A DNA stretch of 64,000 bases, taken from assembly GCA_045545665.1 (NCBI GenBank), contig JAZQBL010000049.1, forward strand, positions 8,152-72,151, in the 5' to 3' direction. Positions 34,630-43,385 of this stretch are shown here, piece by piece; position 1 is the stretch's first letter; each line of letters starts with the position of its first letter. Source of the stretch: RGIG7213 sp045545665 (GTDB lineage: Bacteria > Bacillota > Clostridia > Oscillospirales > CAG-272). A program made the position numbers and the translations under genes. The notes beneath the pieces are model-generated. The model was given only the letters and a program-made list of their open reading frames with translations. It did no database searches and was not told the DNA's origin.

Positions 34630-35217
34630 ATGAATTTACCAAATAAGCTTACAGTTTTAAGAATAATTATGATACCCATGGTTATGGTGTTTATCTTGCT
34701 TCCTGTCGAAGGATCGTGGAATCTCTTTGCGGGAGCGGCATTATTTCTTATAGCAACTCTTACGGATTTTGCCGACGGCGCAATAGCAAGAAAATATAAC
34801 CTTGTTACGAATTTCGGAAAATTTCTCGATCCTCTGGCAGATAAATTTCTCGTTTTCGGTACGTTTCTTGCAATGATAGCAAGCGATATACAGAAGTTCT
34901 GCGATATGAAGTTCTGGCTTTCTCTTGCACTCGCTGTAATGATATTCCGCGAGCTTGCGGTAACTTCTATCCGTCTTGTTGCAAAAAGCTCCGACGGTAC
35001 GGTGATCGCGGCGGCTATGCTCGGTAAGATAAAAACGGCATTTCAGAGTGTTTGCATAATATATCTGCTCGTTTCCGATGCTATCATACCCGACTGCTAC
35101 GTAAAATCACACTACATAATCGACTACGTGCTTTTGACAATAACCGTTATACTTACGGTCGTGTCAGGTATGCAGTATATTTCGAAATACGCAAAATACA
35201 TAGACCATAAGGCGTAA
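34630..35217 (+). CDS. pgsA: CDP-diacylglycerol-glycerol-3-phosphate 3-phosphatidyltransferase
   Basis: PgsA makes phosphatidylglycerol phosphate, the precursor of phosphatidylglycerol. The 195-residue membrane protein begins MNLPNKLTVLRIIMIP and has the family signature TDFADGAIARKYNLVTNFGKFLDPLADK. About five membrane helices are visible. rimO-pgsA is a common clostridial order. argH follows after 36 bp and may be in the same transcript, since there is no terminator between them. Confidence 0.94.
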   Translation: MNLPNKLTVLRIIMIPMVMVFILLPVEGSWNLFAGAALFLIATLTDFADGAIARKYNLVTNFGKFLDPLADKFLVFGTFLAMIASDIQKFCDMKFWLSLALAVMIFRELAVTSIRLVAKSSDGTVIAAAMLGKIKTAFQSVCIIYLLVSDAIIPDCYVKSHYIIDYVLLTITVILTVVSGMQYISKYAKYIDHKA

Positions 35218-35253
35218 AAATCATCGTCTGTTAAGCAGAAAGGAAGAAAATAT

Positions 35254-36627
35254 ATGAAGATGTGGGAAGGACGCTTCAAAAAAGAACTTGCGTCCGAAGT
35301 AAATGATTTTAACTCGTCTTTGCCGTTTGACTGCAGAATGTATAAACAGGATATACTCGGAAGCATTGCCCATGCGGGAATGCTCGCAAAATGCGGAATA
35401 ATTACGGACGACGACGGAGAAAAGATAATAAACGGCTTGAAAGGTATACTTGCCGATTTTGAAAACGGTACTCTTACGTTTGATTCGGATGCCGAAGACA
35501 TACATATGTACGTTGAGCAGATACTCACCGCACGCATAGGCGACGTCGGTAAAAAGCTTCATACGGCACGTTCAAGAAACGACCAGGTCGCTCTCGATAT
35601 AAGACTTTATTTAAGAGATTCCGCAAACGAAATAAGAAAACAGCTCATCCGTCTTATTGAAGTTATCTGTAATAAGATGGAAGAAAATATCCACACGGTC
35701 ATGCCCGCATATACACATTTGCAAAGAGCACAGCCCGTTACGTTTGCGCATCATCTGTCTGCATACGGTCAGATGTTCCGCCGTGATATTCAAAGACTCG
35801 ACGATGCGTACAAGAGAATAAATATGATGCCCCTCGGCGCTTGCGCCGTTGCAGGCACAACGCATCCCACAAACAGACAGCTCGTAGCTGACAGCCTCGA
35901 ATTTGATTCGGTAACGGAAAACAGTATGGACAGCGTTTCCGACAGAGATTTTGTAATTGAGCTTTGCTTCGTTCTTTCTCTCATTATGATGCACCTGTCA
36001 AGATTTTCCGAGGAAATGATACTCTGGTGTTCAGCTGAATTTGCTTTCGTTGAGCTTGACGACGCATATTCAACGGGTTCGTCGATAATGCCTCAGAAGA
36101 AAAATCCCGATATTGCAGAGCTTACACGCGGTAAGTGTGCAAGAGTTTACGGAGATCTCAACACACTTCTCGTTATGATGAAAGGACTTCCTTTGGCATA
36201 TAACAAGGATATGCAGGAGGATAAAGAAGCAGTATTTGATGCTATCGACAATACCTCAATGTGCATTTCCATATTCACAAATATGCTCGATACTGCAACA
36301 GTTAAAGCTGATGCTATGCACAAAGCGGCAGAGGGCGGATATATAAACGCAACAGACTGTGCAGATTACCTTGCTAAAAAAGGCGTGCCGTTCCGTGATG
36401 CGTATAAGATAACGGGACAGCTTGTAGGCTATTGTATCGAAAACGGTAAAACGATGAATACGCTGACTCTTGAAGAATATAAAGAATTCAGCGATATATT
36501 CGAAGACGACGTGTATCACGCACTTGATCTTAAAACGTGTGTCGAGGACAGAAAGAGCATCGGCGGTCCTGCTCCTGTAAGAGTAAAAGAACAGCTTGCT
36601 TCACTCAGAAGCTTTACAAAAGAATAA
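35254..36627 (+). CDS. argH: Argininosuccinate lyase
   Basis: ArgH splits argininosuccinate into arginine and fumarate, the last step of arginine synthesis. It has 457 residues, the usual size. Motifs are MWEGRFKKEL at the start, TARSRNDQVALD near 108, the tract PAYTHLQRAQPVTFAHH near 155, and the fumarase/lyase signature GSSIMPQKKNPD near 275. argG is not in the window. A hairpin terminator follows directly. Confidence 0.97.
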   Translation: MKMWEGRFKKELASEVNDFNSSLPFDCRMYKQDILGSIAHAGMLAKCGIITDDDGEKIINGLKGILADFENGTLTFDSDAEDIHMYVEQILTARIGDVGKKLHTARSRNDQVALDIRLYLRDSANEIRKQLIRLIEVICNKMEENIHTVMPAYTHLQRAQPVTFAHHLSAYGQMFRRDIQRLDDAYKRINMMPLGACAVAGTTHPTNRQLVADSLEFDSVTENSMDSVSDRDFVIELCFVLSLIMMHLSRFSEEMILWCSAEFAFVELDDAYSTGSSIMPQKKNPDIAELTRGKCARVYGDLNTLLVMMKGLPLAYNKDMQEDKEAVFDAIDNTSMCISIFTNMLDTATVKADAMHKAAEGGYINATDCADYLAKKGVPFRDAYKITGQLVGYCIENGKTMNTLTLEEYKEFSDIFEDDVYHALDLKTCVEDRKSIGGPAPVRVKEQLASLRSFTKE

Positions 36628-36632
36628 TAGTA

Positions 36633-36668
36633 AAACAGACACAGAATGACGCTGTGTCTGTTTTTTTG
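36633..36668 (+). terminator. Terminator between argH and the SLH protein gene
   Basis: AAACAGACACAG and its complement form a perfect 12-bp stem with a 7-nt loop, then a long T run. The convergent minus-strand gene ends right beside it. Confidence 0.92.
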
Positions 36669-37865
36669 CTATTTGTTTTCAGATATCATATTAAGGAGTA
36701 ATGCGGCGCCGCGCCTGTTTAAATCAGCACCTTTATCACCGAAAGTACCCGTGCTTATTACGGTATCATCGAAGAATGCAAGTACGTCGTCGCCTTTTTC
36801 CTCTGAAAGTATCGCACGGGTGATTCTTGCCGCATCATATTCACTTATCGGTTCGTTTGGCGAAAATACCGTTTTTTCATTGCTCGACACCTCTATCGGC
36901 AGACCGAGATTCAATGCAGTGATTATATATCCTCTTGCGTAAGATGAAATTGCGGTATCATCTTCAAAACCCGTGTTCGTCTGCGTATATATGTCGGGTG
37001 AGTAATTTGCACATTTCATCGCCATTACGACAAAGTCACTTCTCGATACCGTGCTTGACGGCGAAAAATACATATTATCTCCGATCTTTTCACCGACAAG
37101 TATTCCGCTTTCGGCAAGCTTCAGCGATGCGTACTGAGCTATGTCGTTTGACATATCCGAATAAACGATTCCCGACTTGTTTTTTGACGTTTTGACGGTA
37201 ACTGTTGCAATATCGCTTACGTTTCCGTATTTGTCCATTACTCGGTAGGTGAACGAGTCTGTACCTTTAAAACCGCTGTGCGGGGTGTATTTGAATATTC
37301 CCGCCGCGCTGTCTGTAAAGGTGAGAAGGCCGTTTTCAGGCTGTGAGGTTATGATGTATTCCATCTCGTCACCGTCGCCGTCATCAGCTTTTAAGCGGGA
37401 AAAGACCGGAATATTCTCGGCAGTGTTTATTTTGAACGAGGTGCAGACGGGGGAAGAATTTTCTCGGTTTATCACGTATAAAAGACACTTTGCATCACCG
37501 CATCCGAGAGATATATCGAAAGAACACGATACGCTTGATACAGTCGGCTGAAACGTGAGAAATTCTATGCCGTCGGCACTTATGACCTGACCTGCAAAAA
37601 CGTCAAGATTTCCGAATTTCAAGGTTCCGCATTTCGTGTCGGGCAGCGATCTTATCGTAACGGAATCAAAATCGCCGTTTGTGATACCGTAAAAGTCGCT
37701 TTTGGTAAATGAAATATTCTCACCGTACGTACAGGTCTTGATGACCTTTACGTCTTTTTTGATGAATTCCATACCGGGTGAAAGAATATTGCCGTATGCG
37801 TTATACGGAATCAGCGAAAAGACGGTAAAAGCAGTCAGAAAAAGACAAAGAAATTTTTTAAACAT
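36669..37865 (-). CDS. Secreted protein with cadherin-like/Ig domain and SLH repeats
   Basis: This 398-residue surface protein has a signal peptide (about 1-24), then a beta-rich region. An Ig-like module of the kind found in tandem-95 repeats lies at about 155-225 (GDGDEMEYIITSQPENGLLTF, FKGTDSFTYRVMDKYGNVS). Two to three S-layer homology repeats run from about 235 to the end (FVVMAMKCANYS, GYIITALNLGLPIEV, ADLNRRGAALLLNMI). SLH repeats bind pyruvylated wall polymers, so this protein likely sits on the wall. GGGAGGG lies 7 nt before the ATG. It appears monocistronic. Confidence 0.8.
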   Translation of the reverse strand: MFKKFLCLFLTAFTVFSLIPYNAYGNILSPGMEFIKKDVKVIKTCTYGENISFTKSDFYGITNGDFDSVTIRSLPDTKCGTLKFGNLDVFAGQVISADGIEFLTFQPTVSSVSCSFDISLGCGDAKCLLYVINRENSSPVCTSFKINTAENIPVFSRLKADDGDGDEMEYIITSQPENGLLTFTDSAAGIFKYTPHSGFKGTDSFTYRVMDKYGNVSDIATVTVKTSKNKSGIVYSDMSNDIAQYASLKLAESGILVGEKIGDNMYFSPSSTVSRSDFVVMAMKCANYSPDIYTQTNTGFEDDTAISSYARGYIITALNLGLPIEVSSNEKTVFSPNEPISEYDAARITRAILSEEKGDDVLAFFDDTVISTGTFGDKGADLNRRGAALLLNMISENK

Positions 37866-37967
37866 ATTGACCCTCCCAAATTTTATACTATTATTTTGTA
37901 CAGAAATAAAAGGCTTATTCGGGATTTTTTATACCTTGAATAATTTTATAATAATTTTCCTTTTCTA

Positions 37968-37996
37968 TTGACATACAGAGCTTATTTTGGTAAAAT
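37968..37996 (+). promoter_or_regulatory. Promoter of the cyclophilin operon
   Basis: A perfect TTGACA is 17 bp from TAAAAT, with a TGG extension before the -10 box. The ATG is 46 bp downstream. Confidence 0.75.
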
Positions 37997-38042
37997 AATA
38001 CGGATAAAAAAACTAAGTTGAAAAAAAGAAAGGATATGTATT

Positions 38043-38684
38043 ATGATCAAAAAAATCGTTGCATTAACAATGGCTGCGGTCCTTGCGGCAGTATCTTTCA
38101 CATCATGTTCAAAAGTGAAAACACCCGAAAAGCAGGAAAGCTTTGACGTTACGACAAAGGAGATTGTAAACGTAGTAATGCTCCTTAACGACGGAAGAAG
38201 TATGGAATTTGAGCTTTATCCGAAAATAGCTCCCATAACGGTCCAGAACTTCGTTGACCTTGCTACAAGCGGATTTTACGATGGACTTACCTTCCACAGA
38301 ATAGTGTCGAATTTCGTTGTTCAGGGCGGCGACCCCAAGGGTAACGGCACAGGCGGCTCGGGTACGACAATAAAGGGTGAGTTTAAAGAAAACGGAGTGG
38401 AAAATAACCTTTCACACACTAAAGGCGTTATTTCAATGGCGCGTCAGTCAAGTCTTACAGGACAGATGGAAAACGAAGTTGACACGCTTATGGACAGTGC
38501 AACGTCACAGTTCTTTATCGTGCTTTCAAACAGCGCAAAGTCATCTCTTGACGGTAAGTATGCAGGCTTCGGAAAAATGACGAAGGGCTTCGACGTACTT
38601 GAAGAGCTTGGCACAGTTGCTGTTGACGATAATGATAAGCCCTTGGAGGATATCGTAATAAACAGCGTAAGAGTTGCTGATTAA
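38043..38684 (+). CDS. Peptidyl-prolyl isomerase, cyclophilin type, lipoprotein
   Basis: This exported isomerase helps fold proteins outside the membrane. It has 213 residues with a lipobox FTSC near residue 22. The cyclophilin fold (about 45-210) shows APITVQNFVDLA, YDGLTFHRIVSNFVVQGGDPKGNGTGGSG with the catalytic Arg, then GVISMAR and SQFFIVL. The loop holding TGQMENEVDTLMDSATSQFF is longer than in the second copy. A cytoplasmic cyclophilin follows 11 bp downstream. Confidence 0.94.
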   Translation: MIKKIVALTMAAVLAAVSFTSCSKVKTPEKQESFDVTTKEIVNVVMLLNDGRSMEFELYPKIAPITVQNFVDLATSGFYDGLTFHRIVSNFVVQGGDPKGNGTGGSGTTIKGEFKENGVENNLSHTKGVISMARQSSLTGQMENEVDTLMDSATSQFFIVLSNSAKSSLDGKYAGFGKMTKGFDVLEELGTVAVDDNDKPLEDIVINSVRVAD

Positions 38685-38695
38685 GGAGAAAACAA

Positions 38696-39166
38696 ATGAT
38701 AAAAATAACAATGGCAGACGGCGGTGTAATGACTCTCGAGCTTTATCCCGAGATAGCACCCAAAACAGTTGAAAACTTTGAAACACTTGTAAAAAAAGGA
38801 TTTTATAACGGACTTATTTTCCACCGTGTTATCGCAGGCTTTATGATACAGGGCGGCTGTCCCGACGGTAACGGAATGGGCGGTCCCGGATATTCCATAA
38901 AGGGTGAGTTTACGTCTAACGGATTTAAAAACGATCTTAAGCACACGAGAGGCGTTATCTCCATGGCAAGAGCACAGGATCCAAACTCCGCAGGTTCGCA
39001 GTTCTTTATAATGCATAACGACAGCCCCCACCTCGATGGAGATTATGCAGCATTCGGTAAGCTTGTTGAAGGATACGACGTTCTTGACAAGATAGCATCG
39101 GTTTCCACCGACTGGTTTGACAAACCCATGAAAGAACAGAAGATAGAAAAAATAGAGATTATTTAA
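38696..39166 (+). CDS. Peptidyl-prolyl isomerase, cyclophilin type, cytoplasmic
   Basis: This 156-residue cyclophilin has no signal peptide. Motifs are APKTVENFETLV, YNGLIFHRVIAGFMIQGGCPDGNGMGGPG, GVISMARAQDPNSAGSQFFIM and AAFGKLVEGYDVLDKI. It is related to the lipoprotein copy before it and probably arose by duplication, so the pair covers both sides of the membrane. AAGGAG lies upstream. The sugar isomerase-like gene follows after 12 bp. Confidence 0.95.
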   Translation: MIKITMADGGVMTLELYPEIAPKTVENFETLVKKGFYNGLIFHRVIAGFMIQGGCPDGNGMGGPGYSIKGEFTSNGFKNDLKHTRGVISMARAQDPNSAGSQFFIMHNDSPHLDGDYAAFGKLVEGYDVLDKIASVSTDWFDKPMKEQKIEKIEII

Positions 39167-39178
39167 GGAGAAAAAAGT

Positions 39179-39895
39179 ATGAAGTACGGTATTCAGCTTT
39201 ACAGCATTCGCGATATAGCGATGAAAGACTTTGAGCAGGCAGTTGAAAAGGTTGCAAATATGGGTTATAAAATGATAGAGTTTGCAGGCTTTTTCGGCAG
39301 AACGGCAGATGAAGTAAACAAGCTTCTTGCAGACAACGGCGTTGAGCTTTGGGGTACACACTCAAGCTTTGACGATCTCGTAAATAACTTTGACGAAACA
39401 GTCGCTTTCCATAAGGCTATCGGCAACAAAAACTATATCATTCCTTCGTACGATTTTTCAACAAAAGAAAAAATAGATGGATTCGTTGAGCTTGTAAACA
39501 AGTACCAGCCCTTGCTTGAAAAAGAGGGCATACGTCTTGCTTTCCACAACCACAGCTATGAATTCAGACCTAACGACGACGGAATGATCCCGTGGGAAAG
39601 CATAATAAACAGAACGTCACTGTATCTTGAAATAGATACGTACTGGGCATTTGACGGCGGACTTGACCCTGTCCAAAGCCTTGAAGAATACAAGGACAGA
39701 CTTATCTGCATCCATTTGAAGGATGGCTTCAAAGGCGGTAAGGGTATACCGCTCGGCAAGGGCGAAGCTCCCGTTAAAGCAGTTCACGCAAAAGCAGTCG
39801 AACTCGGCTTGCCCATAATCGTCGAAAGTGAAACGCTCACACCCAGCGGAGAAGACGAGTGCCGCACGTGCTTTGAGTACCTTATGGCACTTTAA
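39179..39895 (+). CDS. Sugar phosphate isomerase/epimerase-like TIM-barrel protein
   Basis: This 238-residue protein belongs to the xylose isomerase-like TIM-barrel superfamily. Seen motifs are YGIQLYSIRDIAMKDFEQAVEKVANMGYKMIEFAGFFG at the start, GTHSSFDDL, LAFHNHSYEFRP with metal-binding His residues near 122-124, LEIDTYWAFDGG near 150, and ICIHLKDGFKGG near 179. These supply the Glu/His/Asp metal site. The substrate is unknown. It is the last gene of the cyclophilin operon, and a hairpin follows. Confidence 0.88.
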   Translation: MKYGIQLYSIRDIAMKDFEQAVEKVANMGYKMIEFAGFFGRTADEVNKLLADNGVELWGTHSSFDDLVNNFDETVAFHKAIGNKNYIIPSYDFSTKEKIDGFVELVNKYQPLLEKEGIRLAFHNHSYEFRPNDDGMIPWESIINRTSLYLEIDTYWAFDGGLDPVQSLEEYKDRLICIHLKDGFKGGKGIPLGKGEAPVKAVHAKAVELGLPIIVESETLTPSGEDECRTCFEYLMAL

Positions 39896-39917
39896 TTGAA
39901 TAAAAAATAAGAATTAA

Positions 39918-39950
39918 AGATCGGCAAGGGATTGGTTCCTTTGCCGATCT
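39918..39950 (+). terminator. Hairpin terminator between convergent genes
   Basis: AGATCGGCAAGG pairs with CCTTTGCCGATCT with one bulge. The plus-side T run is weak, but the minus side is followed by a T-rich tract. Confidence 0.65.
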
Positions 39951-39993
39951 GTGTTATTACTTATTGAAGAATGAAAAATCGGATCGAATAAAT

Positions 39994-40497
39994 TTACTGC
40001 ATTTCGACGTCAAAAGTCAAAGCGAAGACGATATGCAGTTCTTTTGTGTCATCGTTCCATATAGCTGCTGTTGCGGAGTCTGTTCCTGTTTCCTCACTTC
40101 TGAAATAATAATATATATTTTCACCTTCAGGTGTTGAAAGCGACAATTTTTCGTATGCTTTTTTAAAGTATTCTGTCGTCTTTTGTTCAAGGTCGATCTT
40201 TGCCCATTCGGCGATGTTTGCAATTTTATCAAGCGTATTTGTTTCGGATGCAGAAAGCTCGGCTTTTATTACAGCAAAGCCCGTGCAATCTTCCGTTACG
40301 GAATCGTGTATTACGTTTATTACGGCATCATCGGGAAGTGTAAGATCCATTCCGCGCTCCATCGCTTCTGCGTAAAGGGAAGGATCGTTTTTCCCGATCT
40401 GATACCACACGTATCCCGTTTTTTCTTCTTCCGAGCATGAGCAGAGCTGTAAACAAAATATAAATACCGTTAAGAGCAGTAAAACTGTTTTTTTCAT
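39994..40497 (-). CDS. Small lipoprotein of unknown function
   Basis: This 167-residue exported lipoprotein has a lipobox LCSC near residue 20. The rest is soluble with no domain I recognise; it holds an alpha/beta mix (AVINVIHDSVTEDCTGFAVIKAEL, YYYFRSEETG, ELHIVFALTFDVEM). The ATG has GAGGT 8 nt upstream, and it has its own promoter and faces the sugar isomerase-like gene tail to tail. It is divergent from the GH99-like gene. Confidence 0.75.
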   Translation of the reverse strand: MKKTVLLLLTVFIFCLQLCSCSEEEKTGYVWYQIGKNDPSLYAEAMERGMDLTLPDDAVINVIHDSVTEDCTGFAVIKAELSASETNTLDKIANIAEWAKIDLEQKTTEYFKKAYEKLSLSTPEGENIYYYFRSEETGTDSATAAIWNDDTKELHIVFALTFDVEMQ

Positions 40498-40519
40498 CTT
40501 GATACCTCACTTTTTTTAG

Positions 40520-40548
40520 ATTGTAACATCATTTCACCAAAAAATCAA
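40520..40548 (-). promoter_or_regulatory. Promoter of the small lipoprotein gene
   Basis: On the minus strand TTGATT and TACAAT are 17 bp apart; the start codon is 22 bp downstream. Confidence 0.6.
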
Positions 40549-40586
40549 GACGTATACAAAAAATGCGTATGAATGACAAATTTCTG

Positions 40587-40615
40587 TTGATTTTTTTCTT
40601 ATTTTGTGGTAGTAT
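40587..40615 (+). promoter_or_regulatory. Promoter of the GH99-like gene
   Basis: TTGATT and TAGTAT are 17 bp apart with a TGG extension before the -10 box. It is divergent to the lipoprotein promoter. Confidence 0.6.
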
Positions 40616-40654
40616 AAAAACAGTAAAAAACATCGCATTTGAAAGGAATTTACG

Positions 40655-42436
40655 ATGAAAAACTATATTGATCTTTATCAGGATACGTGGGCTGCATCCG
40701 ATGACTTGAAAAGGGAATTGCCTCTTGAAGTAAAGGTTTCGGAAAAAGACAGAAAAGTCGGCATTTTCTACTTTATGTGGCATCAGGGAAAAGACCGCGG
40801 ATTTATGGATCACTCTTTGGCATACGCCATGGGAGGAATCGAGGAATTTGAAAAGGTTATGGCATCGGGAAGTCTTGGCTTCGGACACTATTGGGCAGAG
40901 CCTTATTTCGGTTACTACCGTTCTGACGACGAATGGGTAATAAGAAAGCACGTATACGAGCTTGCAGATGCCGGAATCGACTTCATTTTCTTTGACGTAA
41001 CGAACGGTCTTATATACCGTCCCGTTTGCGAAACGATATTGAAGGTATGGAGCGAGGTACAAAAAGAAGGCTATAAAGTACCGCAGATAATGTTCCACGC
41101 GGGTGACAGCTTCGACAACGCAAAAAAATCGTTCGATGCTTTGTGGGATGCTTTTTATGCAGAAGGAAAATTCAAGGAGCTTTGGTTTGAATGGGAAAAC
41201 AAACCTCTCTTCTTTGCACCTCCGAGCTTCGTGGAGTCACTCCCCGAGGAAAAGAAAAACTTTTTCACGTTCAGACGCTCCTGGGCAAACACAAATGATT
41301 CCTGGTATACGGACACAGACGGAAAAAATGCGTGGCCCTGGGCGGATATGCATCCGCAGAAGCCGGGAAGATCCGCAACGGGTGAAATAGAACAGGCGAT
41401 CGTAATGAGCGGATTCTGGGTAAACGGAAGCTACGGAACAAATGCAGGCAGAAGCTACAGCGGCGGTGTTCAGCCTCCGAACGAAAAAGAAAGGGACTAC
41501 GGCTTTTCGCTCGTTAATAAGACCTCTCCTTTGGGACTTGCATTCCAGGAGCAGTTTGATCACGCAATAAACAATATCGACCCTTCCTGTCTTATGATAA
41601 TCGGCTGGAATGAATGGTGGGCAGGCAGATGGGATAACTATCTTCCCGGCGGAAAAAATCCCGCACAGGGGCAGAGAATAGCCAATACGTATATAGTTGA
41701 AGAAACGGATCCGAACAGACAGAATTATTTTGTCGATAATCTCAACGGCGAATATTCACGTGACGTAGAAGCTGTAAACGGCCTTTACAAAGATAATTAC
41801 TATTATCAGATGGTTTCCAATATCAGAAGATATAAGGGTACAAGAGAAATACCGAAAGCATCGGGACAAAAGACGATAGATATAAACGCTTGTCCCTGCC
41901 AGTGGGAAAACGTCGGCCCCGAATATCTTGACTATAAAGGCGACACCGTAAGACGTGACGCTATGTCGTATGTCGGCGGATATCACTATACAAACGATAC
42001 AGGCAGAAACGACTTTGTGAAAATGAAGGTCTCAACCGATGATGAATACGTGTATTTCTACGCTGAATGTGCTGAAAATATAACATCTCCCGTCGGAACG
42101 AACTGGATGAATCTTTTCATAAATTCCGACCGAAACGTATCAACGGGATGGCACGGATACAACTACATTATAAACAGATATCAAAACGGAGATCTTGCAT
42201 CCGTTGAGCTTTTCAAAGACGGAGAATGGCTGCTCAAAAAAATCGGCGATGCCGAATATACGGTGAACGGTAACATTATGCAGATAAAAGTTGCAAAATC
42301 TCTTATAGGAGTTGACAAAACTTTTGAATTCAAATGGGCAGATAATTCCGTTGCAGACGGTGATATAATGCACTTTATGGACAGAGGCGACGCAGCACCG
42401 AACGAAAGATTCAATTACGTATTTATAAAAGAATAA
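40655..42436 (+). CDS. GH99/GH71-like glycoside hydrolase with C-terminal CBM9-like domain
   Basis: This 593-residue protein resembles glycan-active enzymes of the GH99/GH71-like TIM-barrel group. The N-terminal barrel (about 1-400) has KVGIFYFMWHQGK, GHYWAEPYFGYYRSDD, HVYELADAGIDFIFFDVTN and MIIGWNEWWAGRW, a segment typical of this group where Glu near the NEWW may be catalytic. The C-terminal region (about 420-593) resembles CBM9 or DOMON-type carbohydrate-binding domains (TDDEYVYFYAECAENI, VNGNIMQIKVAKSLI). There is no signal peptide, so it would act in the cytoplasm unless a non-classical export exists. It is monocistronic. Exact specificity cannot be read from sequence. Confidence 0.8.
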   Translation: MKNYIDLYQDTWAASDDLKRELPLEVKVSEKDRKVGIFYFMWHQGKDRGFMDHSLAYAMGGIEEFEKVMASGSLGFGHYWAEPYFGYYRSDDEWVIRKHVYELADAGIDFIFFDVTNGLIYRPVCETILKVWSEVQKEGYKVPQIMFHAGDSFDNAKKSFDALWDAFYAEGKFKELWFEWENKPLFFAPPSFVESLPEEKKNFFTFRRSWANTNDSWYTDTDGKNAWPWADMHPQKPGRSATGEIEQAIVMSGFWVNGSYGTNAGRSYSGGVQPPNEKERDYGFSLVNKTSPLGLAFQEQFDHAINNIDPSCLMIIGWNEWWAGRWDNYLPGGKNPAQGQRIANTYIVEETDPNRQNYFVDNLNGEYSRDVEAVNGLYKDNYYYQMVSNIRRYKGTREIPKASGQKTIDINACPCQWENVGPEYLDYKGDTVRRDAMSYVGGYHYTNDTGRNDFVKMKVSTDDEYVYFYAECAENITSPVGTNWMNLFINSDRNVSTGWHGYNYIINRYQNGDLASVELFKDGEWLLKKIGDAEYTVNGNIMQIKVAKSLIGVDKTFEFKWADNSVADGDIMHFMDRGDAAPNERFNYVFIKE

Positions 42437-42445
42437 TCAAAATAG

Positions 42446-42487
42446 GCCGACTTGATGTGTATTTTACAGTCAAAGTCGGCTTTTTTT
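42446..42487 (+). terminator. Terminator of the GH99-like gene
   Basis: GCCGACTT pairs with AAGTCGGC across a long loop, followed by seven T. Confidence 0.85.
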
Positions 42488-42512
42488 CAAAAAAAATAAA
42501 AAATCCCCCTGC

Positions 42513-42555
42513 GTAAGGTATTGCTTGTGACGCTGGGTAATGGTGTAGAATAAGG
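42513..42555 (+). promoter_or_regulatory. Candidate MerR-type promoter/operator
   Basis: TTGCTT and TAGAAT are separated by 19 bp, the long spacing expected of MerR-activated promoters. An imperfect inverted repeat CCCTGCGT/ACGCTGGG overlaps the -35 region. It lies just before the MerR gene, so autoregulation is likely. Confidence 0.5.
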
Positions 42556-42574
42556 ACACAAGGAGGTGAAAGCT

Positions 42575-43300
42575 ATGTCAAAGTACACGACGGGAGAAAT
42601 TGCCAAGCTTTGCGGTGTATCTGTAAGAACGGTACAGTACTACGATTCAAGAAACATTCTTTCTCCGAGTGAGCTTTCCGAAGGCGGCAGACGGCTTTAT
42701 TCCGAGGATGACGTAAAGCGGATGCACATTATTTGCTTTCTTCGTGAAGCAGGTCTTTCGATAAACAGTATCGGCGAGCTGTTTGAAGACGAGCATCCGA
42801 AAAAGATAATATCCGTTATTCTGGAACAGCACGAGCTGCAACTCAAAAAAGAGATAGAGGAAGGCGAAAAAAAGCTCGGTATTGTGGAAAGAGTAAAGCG
42901 GGAATTGAAAGAAGTTGAAAATTTCTCCGTTGAATCTATCGGTGATATAGCGTACAGTATGAAACGAAAAGACAAACTCAGAAAAATGAGGCTGTTCATG
43001 ATCTTAAGCGGTATTCCCATAACCGCACTGCAGTGGGTGTCCATTATACTCTGGATAACCAAAGGCTTCTGGTGGCTGTTCGTCATTTGGGCGTGTATTG
43101 CAATACCGTGGGGAATTGCCGTGTCCGTTTATTATTTCAACCACGTCGCTTACATCTGTCCTGAATGCCACGAGGTTTTTAAACCGAGATTTAAAGAGGC
43201 ATTCTTTGCGTATCACACACCGAAAATGCGTAAACTCACCTGCCCTAAGTGCGGCAGAGTCGGATTGTGCGTTGAAGTATACGCAGAAAAAGAAAAATAA
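42575..43300 (+). CDS. MerR-family regulator with membrane helices and zinc ribbon
   Basis: This 241-residue regulator begins with a MerR winged helix (YTTGEIAKLCGVSVRTVQYYDSRNIL, RRLYSEDDVKRM), followed by a coiled-coil dimer region (about 75-125). Two membrane helices lie at about 140-162 and 165-187. The C-terminus is a cytoplasmic zinc ribbon with CPECHEVFKPR and CPKCGRVGLC, two CxxC pairs. The ATG at 42575 follows AAGGAGGTG by 6 nt. The effector is unknown; the membrane part may sense lipids or cell-wall stress, or the ribbon may sense metal. No target gene lies beside it apart from itself. Confidence 0.9.
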   Translation: MSKYTTGEIAKLCGVSVRTVQYYDSRNILSPSELSEGGRRLYSEDDVKRMHIICFLREAGLSINSIGELFEDEHPKKIISVILEQHELQLKKEIEEGEKKLGIVERVKRELKEVENFSVESIGDIAYSMKRKDKLRKMRLFMILSGIPITALQWVSIILWITKGFWWLFVIWACIAIPWGIAVSVYYFNHVAYICPECHEVFKPRFKEAFFAYHTPKMRKLTCPKCGRVGLCVEVYAEKEK

Positions 43301-43314
43301 GCTTCAGTAAAACG

Positions 43315-43355
43315 AAGATCCCTGCTTTGATTATCTGTCAAAGCAGGGATCTTTT
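43315..43355 (+). terminator. Terminator between convergent MerR and AbrB-like genes
   Basis: A perfect 16-bp stem (AAGATCCCTGCTTTGA with its complement) and a 7-nt loop precede TTTT. It can serve both strands. Confidence 0.9.
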
Positions 43356-43385
43356 GTAATTTTTAAAACGGTTTTCAAATATACA

